Positions 11,919-24,025 are shown, numbered from the stretch's first letter. The stretch: DNA of 64,000 bases from Corythucha ciliata (GCA_038030265.1 CM075941.1:38812164-38876163); one strand, 5' to 3'. Made by a program: numbers and translations. The notes: generated by a model from the sequence alone, not told the origin.

Positions 11919-12417
11919 CTCCTCAATTTATAACACATTTTCCAAAATCATGCTGTCATGATAGCTTGGGTACCAAAACTCATGAAAACACGATCCGTTC
12001 AAATAAAATCAGGCCCTACATTTTTTAAATTAATTTTTAAAACTATTAGGTTGCGGGACCCATTTTTTGAAATAGGCTAGATAGACTCATGGCGTAATAA
12101 CAGCATTCGTGTGACCTCCACAATAGCTTCCCACAAATCAAACAATAGGACTTAAGAGAATGGGAAGGACAAGAAGGGGCAAGACATGATAACATCAATG
12201 ATGCGGAGGGGTGGGAGGGGTCACAACCCCTTAAGCACGTCACGAGTCACAGACCGGCCGTTTAAGGTAACAAAAAAAATTGGCATGTTTTATTAGTTCG
12301 CTATAAATCGAAATCAATCATGTACGCACTAATATTCAATTCCTCGTCATATTTAGTCACTTTCTTTCGAAAAAAAATGTTCCCAGCGATTTTTATTTTT
12401 TATGTTACTTCCTCATT
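11919..12417 (+). mobile_element. MITE-like dispersed element, copy 1
   Basis: About 490 bp is shared with 49837-50347 at roughly 85-90 percent identity by eye. The shared sequence includes CAAATAAAATCAGGCCCTA, ATGGGAAGGACAAGAAGGGG and GACCGGCCGTTTAA. In copy 2 the ends form an inverted repeat (AATGAGGAAGTAACA against TGTTACTTTCTCATT). Here only the right end is well kept (TGTTACTTCCTCATT). It lies inside family A repeat sequence. No transposase is present, and a 65-codon minus-strand frame in it is not conserved in copy 2. Confidence 0.7.
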
Positions 12418-12429
12418 ACCACTTTTTCT

Positions 12430-12850
12430 CATTTTATCCGCATTTTAGCAATTTTTACAATTTTATCGGCGAATGGGTGATTTTGTTACTTTTAGCATTG
12501 AATTAGCGTTTTTTAGCAGTGGTCTAGACCCAAGAACAGCACATTAGTACTTTTCACAGTTTCAGCCGCGAATTAGTGATTTTTCCCACTTTTAGCCATT
12601 TATTAGCGCTTTTTTTCTTCGCTAGCCACAAAGTTGCCTCCGGAAATCACGAATTAGCGTTTTCTCAATTCGTGAGTTGACGTTTTTTCATCAGCTGGGA
12701 TCTCAATCTCATGCGATCTCATTTTTTGCCGTGAATAGACGTTTTTTCAATTTCATGTGTGAATAAGAGATTTTTCTCAATTTTAGCCGTGTGAATTAGC
12801 GCTTTTTTTCAATTTTGTAGCCGTGAAGCGACTCGAAATGGGACCAAAAT
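12430..12850 (-). repeat. Family A 30-bp degenerate array, reverse
   Basis: Successive units read on the + strand as CTCAATTTTAGCC(G) followed by GTGAATTAGCG and a T-rich run, about 30 bp apart. The landmark AAGAACAGCACATTAG (12534) and the landmark AAAGTTGCCTCCGG (12631) recur in other family A stretches, so this is a piece of a longer repeat. Confidence 0.75.
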
Positions 12851-14100
12851 TCATCTATCAGGAATTCAAATGCGTCGCCTAAAAGGAATAATATATTTGC
12901 TACAGATTTGATTGCTATGATAATAAACAGTTAGTGGAATCACGGAGAGCTTTTTTGAAATACCTGAAATTATTTTGGTCACAGAAATGGTCTCTCGACC
13001 AAGAAGTCACAGACATTGTCCCGAAATTGGCTTGCTCGAGGAGAACATTTGGATTTTCCACCCGAATCATTTTTTAGGCAAAAAATTGATTATTCTACGT
13101 CAAAATTAACTATATTTGCCAATCTAGAGACATAAATTAGAAATTTGGTCACTAAACCGAGTATTTTCCTTGTCATAAAAACAAAAATTATTATGGTTTT
13201 GAGTTTTAACGGGTTTGTTTTCTTAAGTATGTGTTACTCCGGTACTGCACTAAGCATCACGAGCAGTTTTATCGGTTAACAATAAGTACAAAAAATATCT
13301 CAACCCGTTCATCGTTACTTTAATTATTAGCGATGGATAATATTTCTCCGGAATTCAAAGATCCATTATAGAGACGTCTGGAGGTCTCAAGTTAATTTAA
13401 CTTGTCCCAGTCCAAAATGTTTAAACTCCTGGAACGCTCTGTTACCCTTTTTTAACGAGTAACACTCCACGTTCAGACCATACGCGTGAAGGGGCAGAAA
13501 AAAATATATATACATAAATATAGTGAACTCCCTCGCTCCAGCCGAGTTATTTGTGAACACCTTCCACCTATCCTATACACAGTGTTTAGGGGATGCAGTG
13601 GATGTCTGTTCCAGCGGTATTCTATCTTTGTCTATCCCAACTCTCCTTTGGTTTGGTTATAGACCGAAAGCGGACCGGAGACCGAAGGCTATTTGTGAGT
13701 CAAGCTTTATTTCCTGCGATCCCTCTTTTTTTTTTTTCGTTTTTCTTCCATGAGACAGACACATGGAACACATGTGGCTCCTCCCCCGGCAAACTCATCT
13801 TCCACCCCGACAAAACAAATTAATGGTCCTCAATGCTCTTCTTCGTCGTCATCGTCGTCTTTTCGGGTGCTGCGACTCGGCAGGGTCTCTCACTCTCTCC
13901 TGGGAACTCCTGCACACACTCTCACGCGCCGTCAAACGCACAAGTTAAATAGGATGAAGAAGTGGAAGGACTTGCTGGTGCTGAGCGGGTTGGTGTGGGA
14001 GGGGACGGAGGTCTCCCCAACTTTATTTTCTTTAGACCGACTTAAACATCACCACCAAAACATGACAAACCACTCGTATAAGTTTTCCCTGGCACACAAG

Positions 14101-14152
<52 letters not shown>

Positions 14153-14442
14153 GTGGGGGCGAAAGGTTTGGAGGACGCACGCGAATGTGCTACCGACTTT
14201 TAAAAAAAGACTGCGAGGGTGGGACAAATGACTGTATATTCAAGTGTTTCATTCCAAAAAAATATTATTTCTACATCAAATCTTATATACTTATTAAATC
14301 TTATATACTTATTGATCTATAAATAAAAATTTGTGTTTCTGTGAAAATGATGACCACTTGTCAGCTGGACGGAACGAGACTGTTTTCAAACAGGATAAAA
14401 TTAAATTACTGGTAAAAAATTCCACTAAATCTTCAAAAATAT
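12850..14442. other. Unassigned, pyrimidine- and A-rich stretch
   Basis: No gene is recognised. The stretch contains a T-run near 13725 and a 51-base poly-A at 14101-14151. Apparent open frames at 13523-14322 cross these homopolymers, lack conserved composition, and end in a poly-Lys artefact. Confidence 0.35.
14101..14151 (+). repeat. Poly-A tract, 51 bp
   Basis: Uninterrupted A run. It could be the 3' tail of a retroposed sequence or a simple mononucleotide expansion. The sequence upstream is not recognisable as a LINE, SINE or processed gene. Confidence 0.9.
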
Positions 14443-14695
14443 GGGGCCTTATTCTCTAACGAAATAGAAACTTTGCTTTGCTAGAAACTTTGAAATCTCA
14501 TTCATGAAATTAAGAATTCTGAACGGAAACATAATGAAACATGAATAAGGCCCTTGGGGCCATATTCGCTAACTTTTTTCATCATTGCTTTTTTCAAAAA
14601 TCATATGTTTCCGTTCAGTTTTCTTAATTTCATGAATGAGATTTCAATGTTTCTACCAAAGCAAAGTTTCTAATTCGTTAGAGAATAAGGCTTCA
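14443..14695. mobile_element. Hairpin MITE of about 250 bp
   Basis: The left arm from 14443 (GGGGCCTTATTCTCTAACGA) pairs with the right arm ending near 14695 (CGTTAGAGAATAAGGC). Pairing is near-perfect over about 90 bp per arm and includes CTCATTCATGAAATTAAGAA. The centre holds a third, inner copy of the terminal motif (GGGGCCATATTCGCTAAC, 14574-14591). Target duplication was not resolved. There is no coding capacity. Confidence 0.8.
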
Positions 14696-14699
14696 GGCG

Positions 14700-16170
14700 T
14701 ATTCACTTTGAAATTCTATAAAATGATCTATTGAACCCACCCCAAGCTTTAAAAAATCTCTTTCCATATCCACGATTTTTTTCTCTCTCCCCTTCCCCTC
14801 CTCATAAGCACGTAAGCAGCTGGACTGTCTCGTATCGTAGGTGACATCCTCCTCCGTGACCATGTGTGTTGATGGACCCTCCATATGTTAACTCCTTCAC
14901 ATGTGCACCCAGATATATGACTTAAAAACACTTGAGGGCCTCGCAACTCCGTGAGATCCAGCCTCCCGGACTTATAACACAAAAACAAAAAAACAAAATA
15001 TGAAGAAAGTGATTTTTCCCAGTGGAGCCTTAAAAACCATTCTTTTTTTTCACGGTACGTATAAAAGGGCATTTTACAACTACGAGACGAGATTTGACCC
15101 AGATAAGGAAACATAATGCCTATAGGCGGGGGTAATAAGGAACTGAGATGTTTACACTTGGAGATACAGGGAGAGAAAAAAAAGGCTTATCGTTAAAAAG
15201 AGATAGGATGAATAGAGGAGGAGAGGAAGAAGGTGTGTTTGTCGACGTATACCTACTTCTATGAGCGCGTGTGAGTGTATAAAACGACTGTAATGAAGCA
15301 GCTTCCACACACCTGTCCTCAAAAAAGAGAAGCAGCTGTAGCCGTAGCACAGGCGAACCACACGAAAAAAACCACGAGGAACTCGCTCAAGCATATGCCA
15401 CGATTATCTCGAGTAATGACTTAAGCGATAGGTCTTCCGGTTAGCGAACATGATACTATGAGGATAAGGATTTTCCCCGGGACGATGAAGGTTACTGTGG
15501 GAGATTACAACGCTGAGGCCCTAAATTCTCACTTGTAAATCTGTCCTAAAAGTGTTGTTCCATCAATTACTGAAATAAAATCCCCGTTTCTAGAGTGTTA
15601 CAAGAAATAAAGTTGAGTGGTTCACACCTATAATTTGGTCAATTCTGGTTATTAAAAGTTCTAGAACTTATAATTTTCTCAATTAGCACAACTTTTTTCA
15701 ATTTTCATGTTCAAAACTCAACTTCTGAATTTTTATCAAGCACTTTCAGTGGAAGCCTATTGCACGATTAATTTCATTTGCCTGCACATGTGTATACTTT
15801 ATAGCTTCTTCCCGTGACTCAAGTGCTTTTCAGTTCGAACATATAGCGTTTGTGTCCAGCAGAGACGAGCGTCTATAGCCGCGTTATATTCCGTAAATAC
15901 GGTGATCAGAGGACCTCTATAGTTTTTGGTCCTGTAGCCCTTTGGGATCCTCAAAGCGACCCTACAAGAACTAATTTCGGATAACTTCTGTACTTTTAGA
16001 ATATAAGGGGAGGAGGGAATTAATTAAAACACAAGTCTGCTTCCAACACAAATGAAAGGCTTCCTACATAAGTGTACAATACAAGGGCGTAGCCAGGTTG
16101 GGGACATACTTGAAACCGAAACCTATGCTAAGAAATCGTCAATTTACCCCTTATAAAACTTGCTAATTAA
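14700..16170. other. Unassigned, CT-rich stretch
   Basis: No homology is recognised. Minus-strand frames at 14749-15114 and 15120-15394 are short and compositionally driven by CT-rich sequence. Confidence 0.3.
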
Positions 16171-16309
16171 CAGGGTGACCGCATAATCCTATTTTCCCCG
16201 GCCGTGTCCTACTTTTTGGAGCGTCACGGCTATACGTCCGGGGAGAGGTCAAAATTTTCCTCTTTTTAGTCCTACTTTTCGGTTCCATTTACTGGCCAAC
16301 CACCTTTGG
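16171..16309. mobile_element. Possible hAT-like MITE fragment
   Basis: It begins CAGGGTGACCGCATAA and is followed by repeated TCCTATTTT / TCCTACTTTT motifs, ending near TTACTGGCCAACCACC. The ends are imperfectly complementary. CAGGG(T)G starts are common among hAT-type termini. No 8-bp duplication was found. Confidence 0.3.
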
Positions 16310-16589
16310 GGGCCCGGGACGGATCACTCATAATTCTATCAGGCCTCTTAGGTGGATTTCACCACCTCAGTTCGGCTTAAAAAATTGGACTTACAAGAAA
16401 AAATGCATTAAATTTTACGTAAACAACAAGTGGGCGGTAACTAAGCCGAACCTTAAGCCTTCTGTAAGTATAAACGAGAAATATAACTTGTACGGAGCGT
16501 CAAACTGTGGCTTTTTCCTTATTTTAGCACGAATTGGCAATATGTTTACACCCTACCCGCCACTTCGCGCTTATGATCAGATTAAGCCG

Positions 16590-16850
16590 TAAATTGAAGA
16601 ATTTCTCTATATTTTAGCCGCGAATCAAAGCTTTTCTCAATTTTAGCCGCAAAGTAGCGTTTTTATTCCGTGAATAAGCAATTTTTCTCAATTTTAACCA
16701 TGAATTGGCGTTTTTGAGAAAGCGAGATGGTTTATTAGGGAATTAGCACATTTTCTACATTCGAGCTGGAAATTAGCGTTTTACTAAATGTTAGTCACGC
16801 TAATTAGTGATTTCTCCATTAGCCGTAACTTTCCTTTTTTGAACATTTTA
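16590..16850 (-). repeat. Family A 30-bp degenerate array, reverse
   Basis: Repeating CTCAATTTTAGCCGC, GAATNAGCG and TTTTT units at about 30-bp spacing, read on the + strand as the reverse complement of the family core. Confidence 0.7.
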
Positions 16851-17690
16851 TTCCTGCATTAACAGAAATTATTTTATCCTACTCGATGTGAAAACGCGTG
16901 CTTTCATGACTCGCAACTGTCATGAAAATACGATTTTCGCGCTACCTGCTTCGTAAGTTGCCCATTACGATAACATAATAACTCCAGTAAGTTGAATTTT
17001 TCATAACCTGGTACTTTATAGCTTCAGTTTTTGAAAACTGTACAGTAAAGGCTTAAAACTGACATGACATTTTTTTACATGTCAGTTTTCTATAACCTTG
17101 TGCTCCTCTCCTCTTTGGTCACTGGTTCTACATAAACGTACCCTTAGTCGTTTTCAGAACGTTGTTCCTGTTGAAAACCAATTTCAGTGAAAAAACACCC
17201 GAAAAAAATATGTCTCATGTAACCCATTTTGCTCGTGTCACCTGAGGTTTTTCATACATTTTGCCTAATTTCTCCTACCAAAACGGACGTATATCAAAAA
17301 GTGAATAGATCATTCGAAAGCTCACTAAATTAGGAAGTTTTCCCAGCGGTAAAAATAATAGTCGACAATTTAAGAAAGTTTAGAAAATCACGTCCGGAAT
17401 TTTCCAAATTTTTGAAAAATGAAGTTTGCTTTCGTTTGAGCTTCTGTCATGCCAAATAAATGTAGTTTAATCATGATTTCAATGAACTATTCTGTAAGAA
17501 AATGTTGTGCTCTTTCCAACGAGCTCCTTAGTTTTGAGTTTGCAAGAATTACGAGGCTTGCAACATGCACATTTCGAAAAAAAGAAGCAACAAGCCAAAA
17601 TAACGTAAAATGGACGATTCAGATAAAACTAAAAGGCATTTTTAAAAATGTCACATATACATTTTGGTCCCAAATGATGGCCCCAAACTC
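16850..17690. other. Unassigned, with short palindromes
   Basis: A local inverted repeat lies near 17059-17092 (AAAACTGACATG and CATGTCAGTTTT). No coding homology is seen. A 98-codon plus-strand frame at 17449-17745 runs into a transposon-like end and is not recognised. Confidence 0.35.
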
Positions 17691-17691
17691 A

Positions 17692-17745
17692 GGTTTTTCT
17701 CTGAGCATCTCGTTATTGGACACCCTGTATACAGGGAATCAGTGA
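17692..17745 (+). mobile_element. Transposon-like terminus ending in GGACACCCTGTATA
   Basis: CTCTGAGCATCTCGTTATT is shared with the hairpin at about 3100. It is followed by GGACACCCTGTATACAGGG, which contains the 14-bp perfect palindrome CCCTGTATACAGGG. Ends of the GGACACCCTGTA type are common in arthropod mariner-like and MITE repeats. That link is from memory of the family, not from a search. Confidence 0.4.
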
Positions 17746-17779
17746 CTTTTTTGGGCCAACTAATTATGGTCTGAAAGCT

Positions 17780-18020
17780 GCATCGAGAAACTACGAATAA
17801 ACGCTTTTCCGCAGTTTTAGCCACGAATATTACCGTTTTTCCCGCAAAATCGGCGAATTAGAGGGCCTTCTCAATTTTATCCACTTAATAAGGAGCTAAA
17901 GAAACTTGGGGATCAGCGTATTTTCTCTGTTTAACTGCTAATGCACCTCCAGAAGGCGCGAATGTTCTCAATTTCCATCAGAATAGCGCTTTCGTGGTCT
18001 TCAATCGAATATTCAGCCAC
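17780..18020 (-). repeat. Family A 30-bp degenerate array, reverse
   Basis: Units such as CGCAGTTTTAGCCACGAAT followed by TCAATTTTATCCACTTAA repeat at about 30 bp. It includes the landmark GGGGATCAGCG, also found near 26288 (AGGGATCGGC). Confidence 0.6.
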
Positions 18021-18289
18021 ACTATTTTCTGATCACCAGCAACGTTCTATTCTCCAGGTCAAGTGGCCTGAAAATCGTCGAAAAGAGCCAAATTGCTGAC
18101 CGCTGTAATCCACGTACGTAAATCCATGAATATAGAACCTAAAAATCCTCGCATTTTTCCGGCCTTTAAACTTTTCGGGGGCCATCTCTGATAGTGGACC
18201 CGAGGTGGTTAGCCCCCCTCGCACCTACCACGGTACGCTACTGGTCCCAACTTTGTAACATCTTGTGGGTCTGACTGTCCCCAAACCGC

Positions 18290-19190
18290 GCGTATTTTGC
18301 GTATTTTCGCTCTTTGAAAACTTAATTTTGCGAATTCTTCTCGTTCAAATTCCGACGTCGCGTCGTGGGGTTTGCACTTTAATAACTCAAATTTTGTGAT
18401 AATTTGTTTTTCTTTCAAACCAATTTTCGTTTTGCTATTTGGAACCAAAATTTCATGGACTGGGCTCTTTTAAACAAAATTTGGGGAATCATTGGCTTAG
18501 TTTAGCGGATTTCCGCTCTTTCAAGACAAAATTTTGCGAATTTTTCTCATTCAAAACCCGATGTCATGGGTTTTGCGCTTCTAAAAACCAAATTTCGTGG
18601 CTTTAGCTTATTATGAAATCAGTTTCAAAGGTTTTATTAATTCAAATAACTATAATTGGTGAAAAACGAACGACGAAAACACATAAATTGTTACCTATTT
18701 TGGCTTTTTCAAGCCAACAGGTATTTGCTCTTCTATGGCCAAATTTTCCAGATTTTGCACCATCAAGACACAATTTCACGGATTTTTGCAATATAAACTC
18801 CAAATTACGCGTATTTTCTTGCTTTTAAGACCCCAATTTTGTGGGGTTAGATTCTAATATAATCATAGCAGTTTTGGAGACATTAGATAACTAATTTGGG
18901 CCTTGCTATAATACCAAATTTAACTTACTGAAACTCGAAATTTCATCATTTTGGCTCTTAAAACTAGTGCAACTACTAGAATTACTATTTCAACTAGTTT
19001 TGTGGTATTTGACTCTTTGAAATCCCAATTTCGCGGATTTTTGCTCCTTCAAACAACAATTTTACAGTGTTTGCTATTTCCAAAACCAAATTTCGTCGTT
19101 TGCGCTCTATCTGAAATCAGATACACAGGTCTAGCCAAAACTAGAAGCTAATTTGTCGAAGACCGAACGAAAAAACAAATTTGCGCGAAT
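18290..19190 (+). repeat. Family B 30-bp degenerate array, forward
   Basis: Units consist of AATTTCGCGG (variants AATTTTGCGAATT, AATTTCGTGG) followed by TTTT.GCTCTTTCAAAAACC, about 30 bp apart. The units are degenerate but the periodic AATTTYG and CTCTTTNAAA words are evident throughout. Confidence 0.75.
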
Positions 19191-19700
19191 GTTCTTATTC
19201 TTGGGGTTAGTGCGAGGCTAAAAATTCGGAGAAAGCAGTGATAGGTGTGGCCAAAATTGCAAAAAAGGGACTTATTTCGAAGCTAAAGTTGATAAAATGC
19301 GCTAACTCGTGCGTTATTCAGGCGATAATTTGCGTTGCATAGAGGCCTTTTTACTGCCAACATGAACAAAAACGCTAATGTGCTGTTCTTGTAGCAAGTC
19401 CCCCGCTTAAATTAAGAAAAAGCTATTAGTAATTCATTCTAATTTAGTGGCTAACATTGAGAAAAGGCTATCATTCGATGCTAAAAATTGAGAAAACGCC
19501 AATTCGCGGCTACTGGAGGCTACTTTGCAAGTAAGAAAAAGAGAAAAAACGCTAAATCCAAGGCCTGAAAGTGACAACATCGCTGTAATTCGCGGCTTGT
19601 GGAAAACTGCAAATTTGCGGTAAAAATAGAGGAAAAGCACTGATTCACGGCTAAAATGGTGAAAAATCCACTATTTAACGCTACTACTACGATAAAATTA
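19190..19700 (+). repeat. Family A 30-bp degenerate array, forward
   Basis: Units of CGCGGCTAAAATTGAGAAAA followed by CGCTAATT. Over about 500 bp it aligns in the same order with 27540-27950, including the landmark GTGCTGTTCTTGTAGCAAGT (19379) and CTACTGGAGGCTACTTTG (19510). The two loci are therefore copies of one longer repeat. Confidence 0.8.
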
Positions 19701-19790
19701 AATTTCTTGTTCATTTTACAGAATATTATAGGCTCCGTCCAACTTGAGTGGGAGTCGTGTGATTTCAGCGTTTAACGTCACGAGAGTTTA
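19670..19790 (+). repeat. Conserved tail of family A element
   Basis: ATTTAACGCTACTACTACG, then GATAAAATTAAATTTCTTG, then GTGTGATTTCAGCGTTTA. The same order occurs at 27920-28023 and, inverted, near 26815-26930, 51843-51930 and 59338-59440. It always lies at the same end of a family A array. Confidence 0.65.
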
Positions 19791-19799
19791 CAGCCATAA

Positions 19800-20460
19800 A
19801 CGCCCGTAGGATCCTTTCGCGTATTTTCAATGTGAAAAACAAAATGTGTGGTTTTTTCAAAAAACAAGTGTATTGATTTTCCTGGTTCAAAAACCAAATT
19901 TCTTCATTTTGACATTCATAGACCCCAGTTTCACGGATTTTCGCTCTTTTAAAACCAGATTTTTGCGAATTCAGCTCGTTCAAATTCTAATATCATGAAA
20001 TTTAGCTCTTTTAAAAACCAAATTTCGTGGTTTTGGTTCTTTGAAACCCCAATTTCCAGGATCTTGAAAGCCCAATTTCGGGGATTTACGCTTTAGAAAG
20101 AACCCAAAATCATGGCTTTAGCTCTTCCTAAAACCCCGTAGTTCAAAAAACTATTTCTGCTTGTTCAGAAACAATTTTCATGATTTTAGCCCTTTTAAAC
20201 CACAAAGTTCGTCGGTTTTCTAGCCACGAATTTCACTGATTTGGCTAATATCAAAATTTCACAAATTATTTTTGCTGTATCATATCATAACTTCGCATTA
20301 AATTTATCCAAAATCGAATTTCACGTGGGTTTAGATGGTTCTAAAATCTTTGGCTTGTTCGAAAAACTAATTTCACTCTTTGAAAAACCAAATTCTGGGC
20401 TTTGGCTCACTCAAAAACTAATTCACAGCTATAATGTGCATTGAGAAAAACTATATTTCT
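19800..20460 (+). repeat. Family B 30-bp degenerate array, forward
   Basis: Units of CCAATTTCGTGG followed by TTTTGGCTCTTTGAAAACC at about 30 bp. A short piece of family A follows (20450-20525). Confidence 0.75.
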
Positions 20461-20529
20461 CTGTTGAAATTGAGGAAACGTAAATTTACGACTAGAATTG
20501 AGAAAATAAGCTAATTCTGCATAATATTT

Positions 20530-23450
20530 CATTAAAACAATTGAAAAACAAAAACGAAATGGAAGAAAGGTAATAAAATCGTTGTCCAGTTAATCGATCG
20601 TTGTCCAGATAATCGATTTGAAGAACATTGAGAACAGGATTTTTCTTCAGTCCTACGTTCTAGGTTGTGATTTTCTCCTTTCCCCCCCTCAGAATTTGAA
20701 GGAGAAGCCACCCCATCATATCCCACTAATCCAGAGTTTAAAATGGTGTCTTTTTCTCGCAGATGAAGAATAGCGTCGATCAATTCCCCATCATTCTTTT
20801 TTTCTTTTTTGTGTTACGATGCTGGATGCTCTGGGCATCTATCACTGTCTCATATTAATATTGCCACATCAACTCAAGTTCGTTGACCTTGCCATGCCAA
20901 GCTCCTTTGGACCCCTTCTATCCCCTCCCACACGGGTGTTATAATGTTGGTGAATGTGCTCTAGAAAATTAAGATTATCTATCTCTCCTTTTGTCACCTT
21001 ACCCCCCCCCTCAACACCCCCACCACCACCTTCAACCAATGTGGCTCTCGTTTATTTATTCTTTTTTTTTATTTTTCTTTTTTTTTCAGACACCAAAAGT
21101 GGACTAAACAGACTGTTCCTAGTGATAATATTCATGAAGCTTTAAAAATGACGATTGTAATGAATGCCTGCCCATGGGCCGACCCCGAACGCTGATTTCC
21201 ATTGAATGCTCTTGGGGACTTTTTATAACATCATTAATATATCACAAAACACTGGCGCGAGAGTGAGAGAGAAAACACAATTTACAATTCAAAGTTCGTA
21301 GAAATCAGACCCTTTATTAGGCAGTGCTTGAGGAGGGGTAGTCGCACCTATAGAAATGTACCAGTATTGGCACATTTTCTATACTAAACATTAAAACGAC
21401 GCACCACTAGCGGCGGCGCTATGATTTGAAAGCGTTTAAATAGACGGATCAGCTTCTTTTAAGCTCTCAAAGCTCCAGTAAATCACCAAAGGAAGAAAGT
21501 AAAGAAGCGCTTTGAAAAATATTCGAGACACGGAAGCGCGCACGACTTTTGATTAGAATCTTTCCGGATGTCAACGGGCATACTTCCCGTACCTGGAAGA
21601 GGCGTTCTTACTGTGACCCTCACGACGCTCATTTTTTTGTTTCCCTCCGCTTCTTCTCCTACTGATTTGGTCCTTAAAAGAAATTCCCTTCGGTTTTTTT
21701 TTTGTTTTGAAAGTTCTTTACTCAAACTGTAGGAGTTTTTCCTCATAATAGTAAAGAGGCTATAAACAGGAGTTGTGCAACAGGTAGCCTGTTCATTATT
21801 CAGACCCAGTTAGTATTCGCGGAGAGAGAAAAGGAGGCTGAGGCTTTAAAAACAGAGACTCACTTTTAATTATGTGAACGAGGGAAAAAAGAGGCGGAGT
21901 GAGTGAGAGGAGTGATAGAGTGAGACTATACTACCGCGTCAATTCTTGGCCTAACTTCCACGGAGTCTTCCCCTTTTTGCAGAGATCGTTCGAGAATTCC
22001 ATTCATAAAGTGACTTCCCCACCGCACTGCCACTATTTGCCTCTCATTCAACTTTTTTTTTTTTTGTTCCCCTCTCGTTTTCCGAACGTTCTTAATCGTT
22101 TTCTTTTTTGTCGCAGGGAATGTACGGGAGTTATTCAAAAAATCTTGTCATAAAATAAAAACCAACACTGTCGATTACGTGGAATGCTTGATTGTCACTG
22201 ATTGCTGTTTAGCAAACCATGTTCTATAAGACTTAATATTTATTGTTCATCAAATTTTACTGAATAATTCTACGTATAAGAGTTTTGTATGCCGTTATAA
22301 ATGCGTCATGTATAAGCTGCCCCTTACACGCAGCGGCACTGACTTTTCTCATGACGTGAAAATAATTGATCCGCGGTTATTGAAGTTTCTCAAGTCCACA
22401 AGATATCCGTAAAAGCAATGGCGTGTTCAACTATGTGTTTAAAACACATTTCTACGCGATGGGAATTTAATTTTATTTGGTGTCTCACACGGTGGAATCA
22501 TCCCAGATATAAAAGTATAAGGTATATGGGCATTGATGAAGCTAATCTTTGGATGAGCGCCATAAACTAGAAAGTTCGAGCATTTACCCGTTCTTTCTTT
22601 GCTTCGTGTTGAAAAGTTGTAAACTCAGAATACATGAAAGAGGAAAATTTTATTAAGGGATTAGCAACGGCTTGAAAAATGATAAGTTTTGGTTGCAAAA
22701 ATCCGCACTTTTTTGTTTGACCCTGACAACACGCGATCTTTATCAAAAGGTAAACCATCATAACCACCTTCATTCGTCAGTTTGCTAAGCTCTTTTCTAA
22801 GTAATAGTTTTCTCATTTGATCTCTGACCGGGTCACAAGGAACTTCTGAGATTGACAACGAGTTGACGACAAAACCCCATTATGAAAGCTCGTCTAAGTT
22901 TCTCTTCTCACCTTTGTCAAGACAACCCGTCCACCCACCCCCGACGACCTATCCTTCTTTAGCTATTGCTTTAAAGCTTCGGGAGTGTTATTAGCATCAC
23001 AAAGAAAGCTGTATGTGTGCCACAACTATGGGTGTACCGCAGAAAAAAAAATCCCTTCTGACCATTCATAATGGTAAAGAGCTTGACAAAAATAGTTTTT
23101 TCCTCCGTTAATATTGTTTCTTGTTTTTATTGCGCCGCCGTGTTCTTTAACTTGAGAAAGTGCTTTGTGAAATCTATTCTCTTCATAGGAAACTGAAGTT
23201 GTTGTTTTTTTCGTTTTCTGTGTTTTATTACTGTTAACGTCCTCATAGTTTTCTTCATCAACACCACAACTCTGCGAAATTATCATCGTTGAATACACAC
23301 AATTATTATGCCCGTGCGCAAATAAGAGACTTTTTTTCATAGCTCTTTGAAAAATGGCTGAGCCAGACAGACAGAAAAGCTTGAATCCATGACAGTTGGT
23401 CCGTAGGAATTGAAGGTTGCACGCTCTTGGCTGGACTCACTAATACGCTT
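20530..23450. other. Unassigned AT/CT-rich DNA
   Basis: No gene is recognised. A 19-bp tandem duplication is at 20580-20617 (CGTTGTCCAGWTAATCGAT twice). Polypyrimidine runs precede AG at 21059-21090 and 22040-22118 and could in principle be splice acceptors, but no conserved exon follows. Several short frames are in low-complexity sequence. Confidence 0.35.
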
Positions 23451-23454
23451 AGAA

Positions 23455-23720
23455 TTCACCGAAATTAAGACCCGAAACTTGTATTTTCACAAAAATTAAG
23501 ACCAAAAAGTTGCAATGTCATGTAAATATAGACCGGAACTTGCAAATTTGCAATATAAAATACCTCAGAAACTAAAACTTCTAGTAGCGAATATCTATAA
23601 ACCGCATAATCTTGCAATTTCGTGAAACTAATCGTAAGTACCAGCGGCAGACACTTGTAATTTCACTTAAGTAAACACCTAAAACATGCAGTTGTGAGAA
23701 TATTACGCCAAGAAATTTCC
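23455..23720 (+). repeat. Family C 30-bp degenerate array, forward
   Basis: Units of AAATTAAGACCCGAAACTT followed by GCAATTTCRCG, about 30 bp apart. The family B block that follows at 23720 is joined directly. Confidence 0.7.
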
Positions 23721-24025
23721 AAATTAACAGATTTGGCACGTTCAAAAACAAAATTTCGTGATTTTCACTTTCAAAGGTCCCAGTTTCACGGATTTTCGCT
23801 CTTTAAAAATCAGATTCTTGTGTATTCGGCTCGTTCAAATTCTAATTTCAGGGAATTTAGTTGTTTTAAACCAAATTGGCTTGGGTCTTTGAAGCCCCAA
23901 TTTCGAAGATGTTTGAACCTTCAAAGCCCAATTTCACGCTTTAGAAAGAACCCAAAATCATGGCTTTAGCTCTTCGTAAAACCGCAGTTAGTTCGAAAAA
24001 CTAATTCGGCCTGTTCAGAAACCAT
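23720..24025 (+). repeat. Family B 30-bp degenerate array, forward
   Basis: It aligns in order with 19895-20170, including TTTAGAAAGAACCCAAAATC followed by ATGGCTTTAGCTCTTC. This shows both are copies of the same longer family B repeat. Confidence 0.75.

Noticed and set aside
13750..14322. 190-codon plus-strand frame, one of the longest in the window
   Set aside because: It depends on reading through a 51-base poly-A as poly-Lys and on Ser-rich TC repeats. There is no domain and no conserved composition.
20954..22153. Possible small exons after polypyrimidine-AG
   Set aside because: Polypyrimidine tracts are common throughout this CT-rich stretch, and the following frames show no conserved domain or consistent donor sites.
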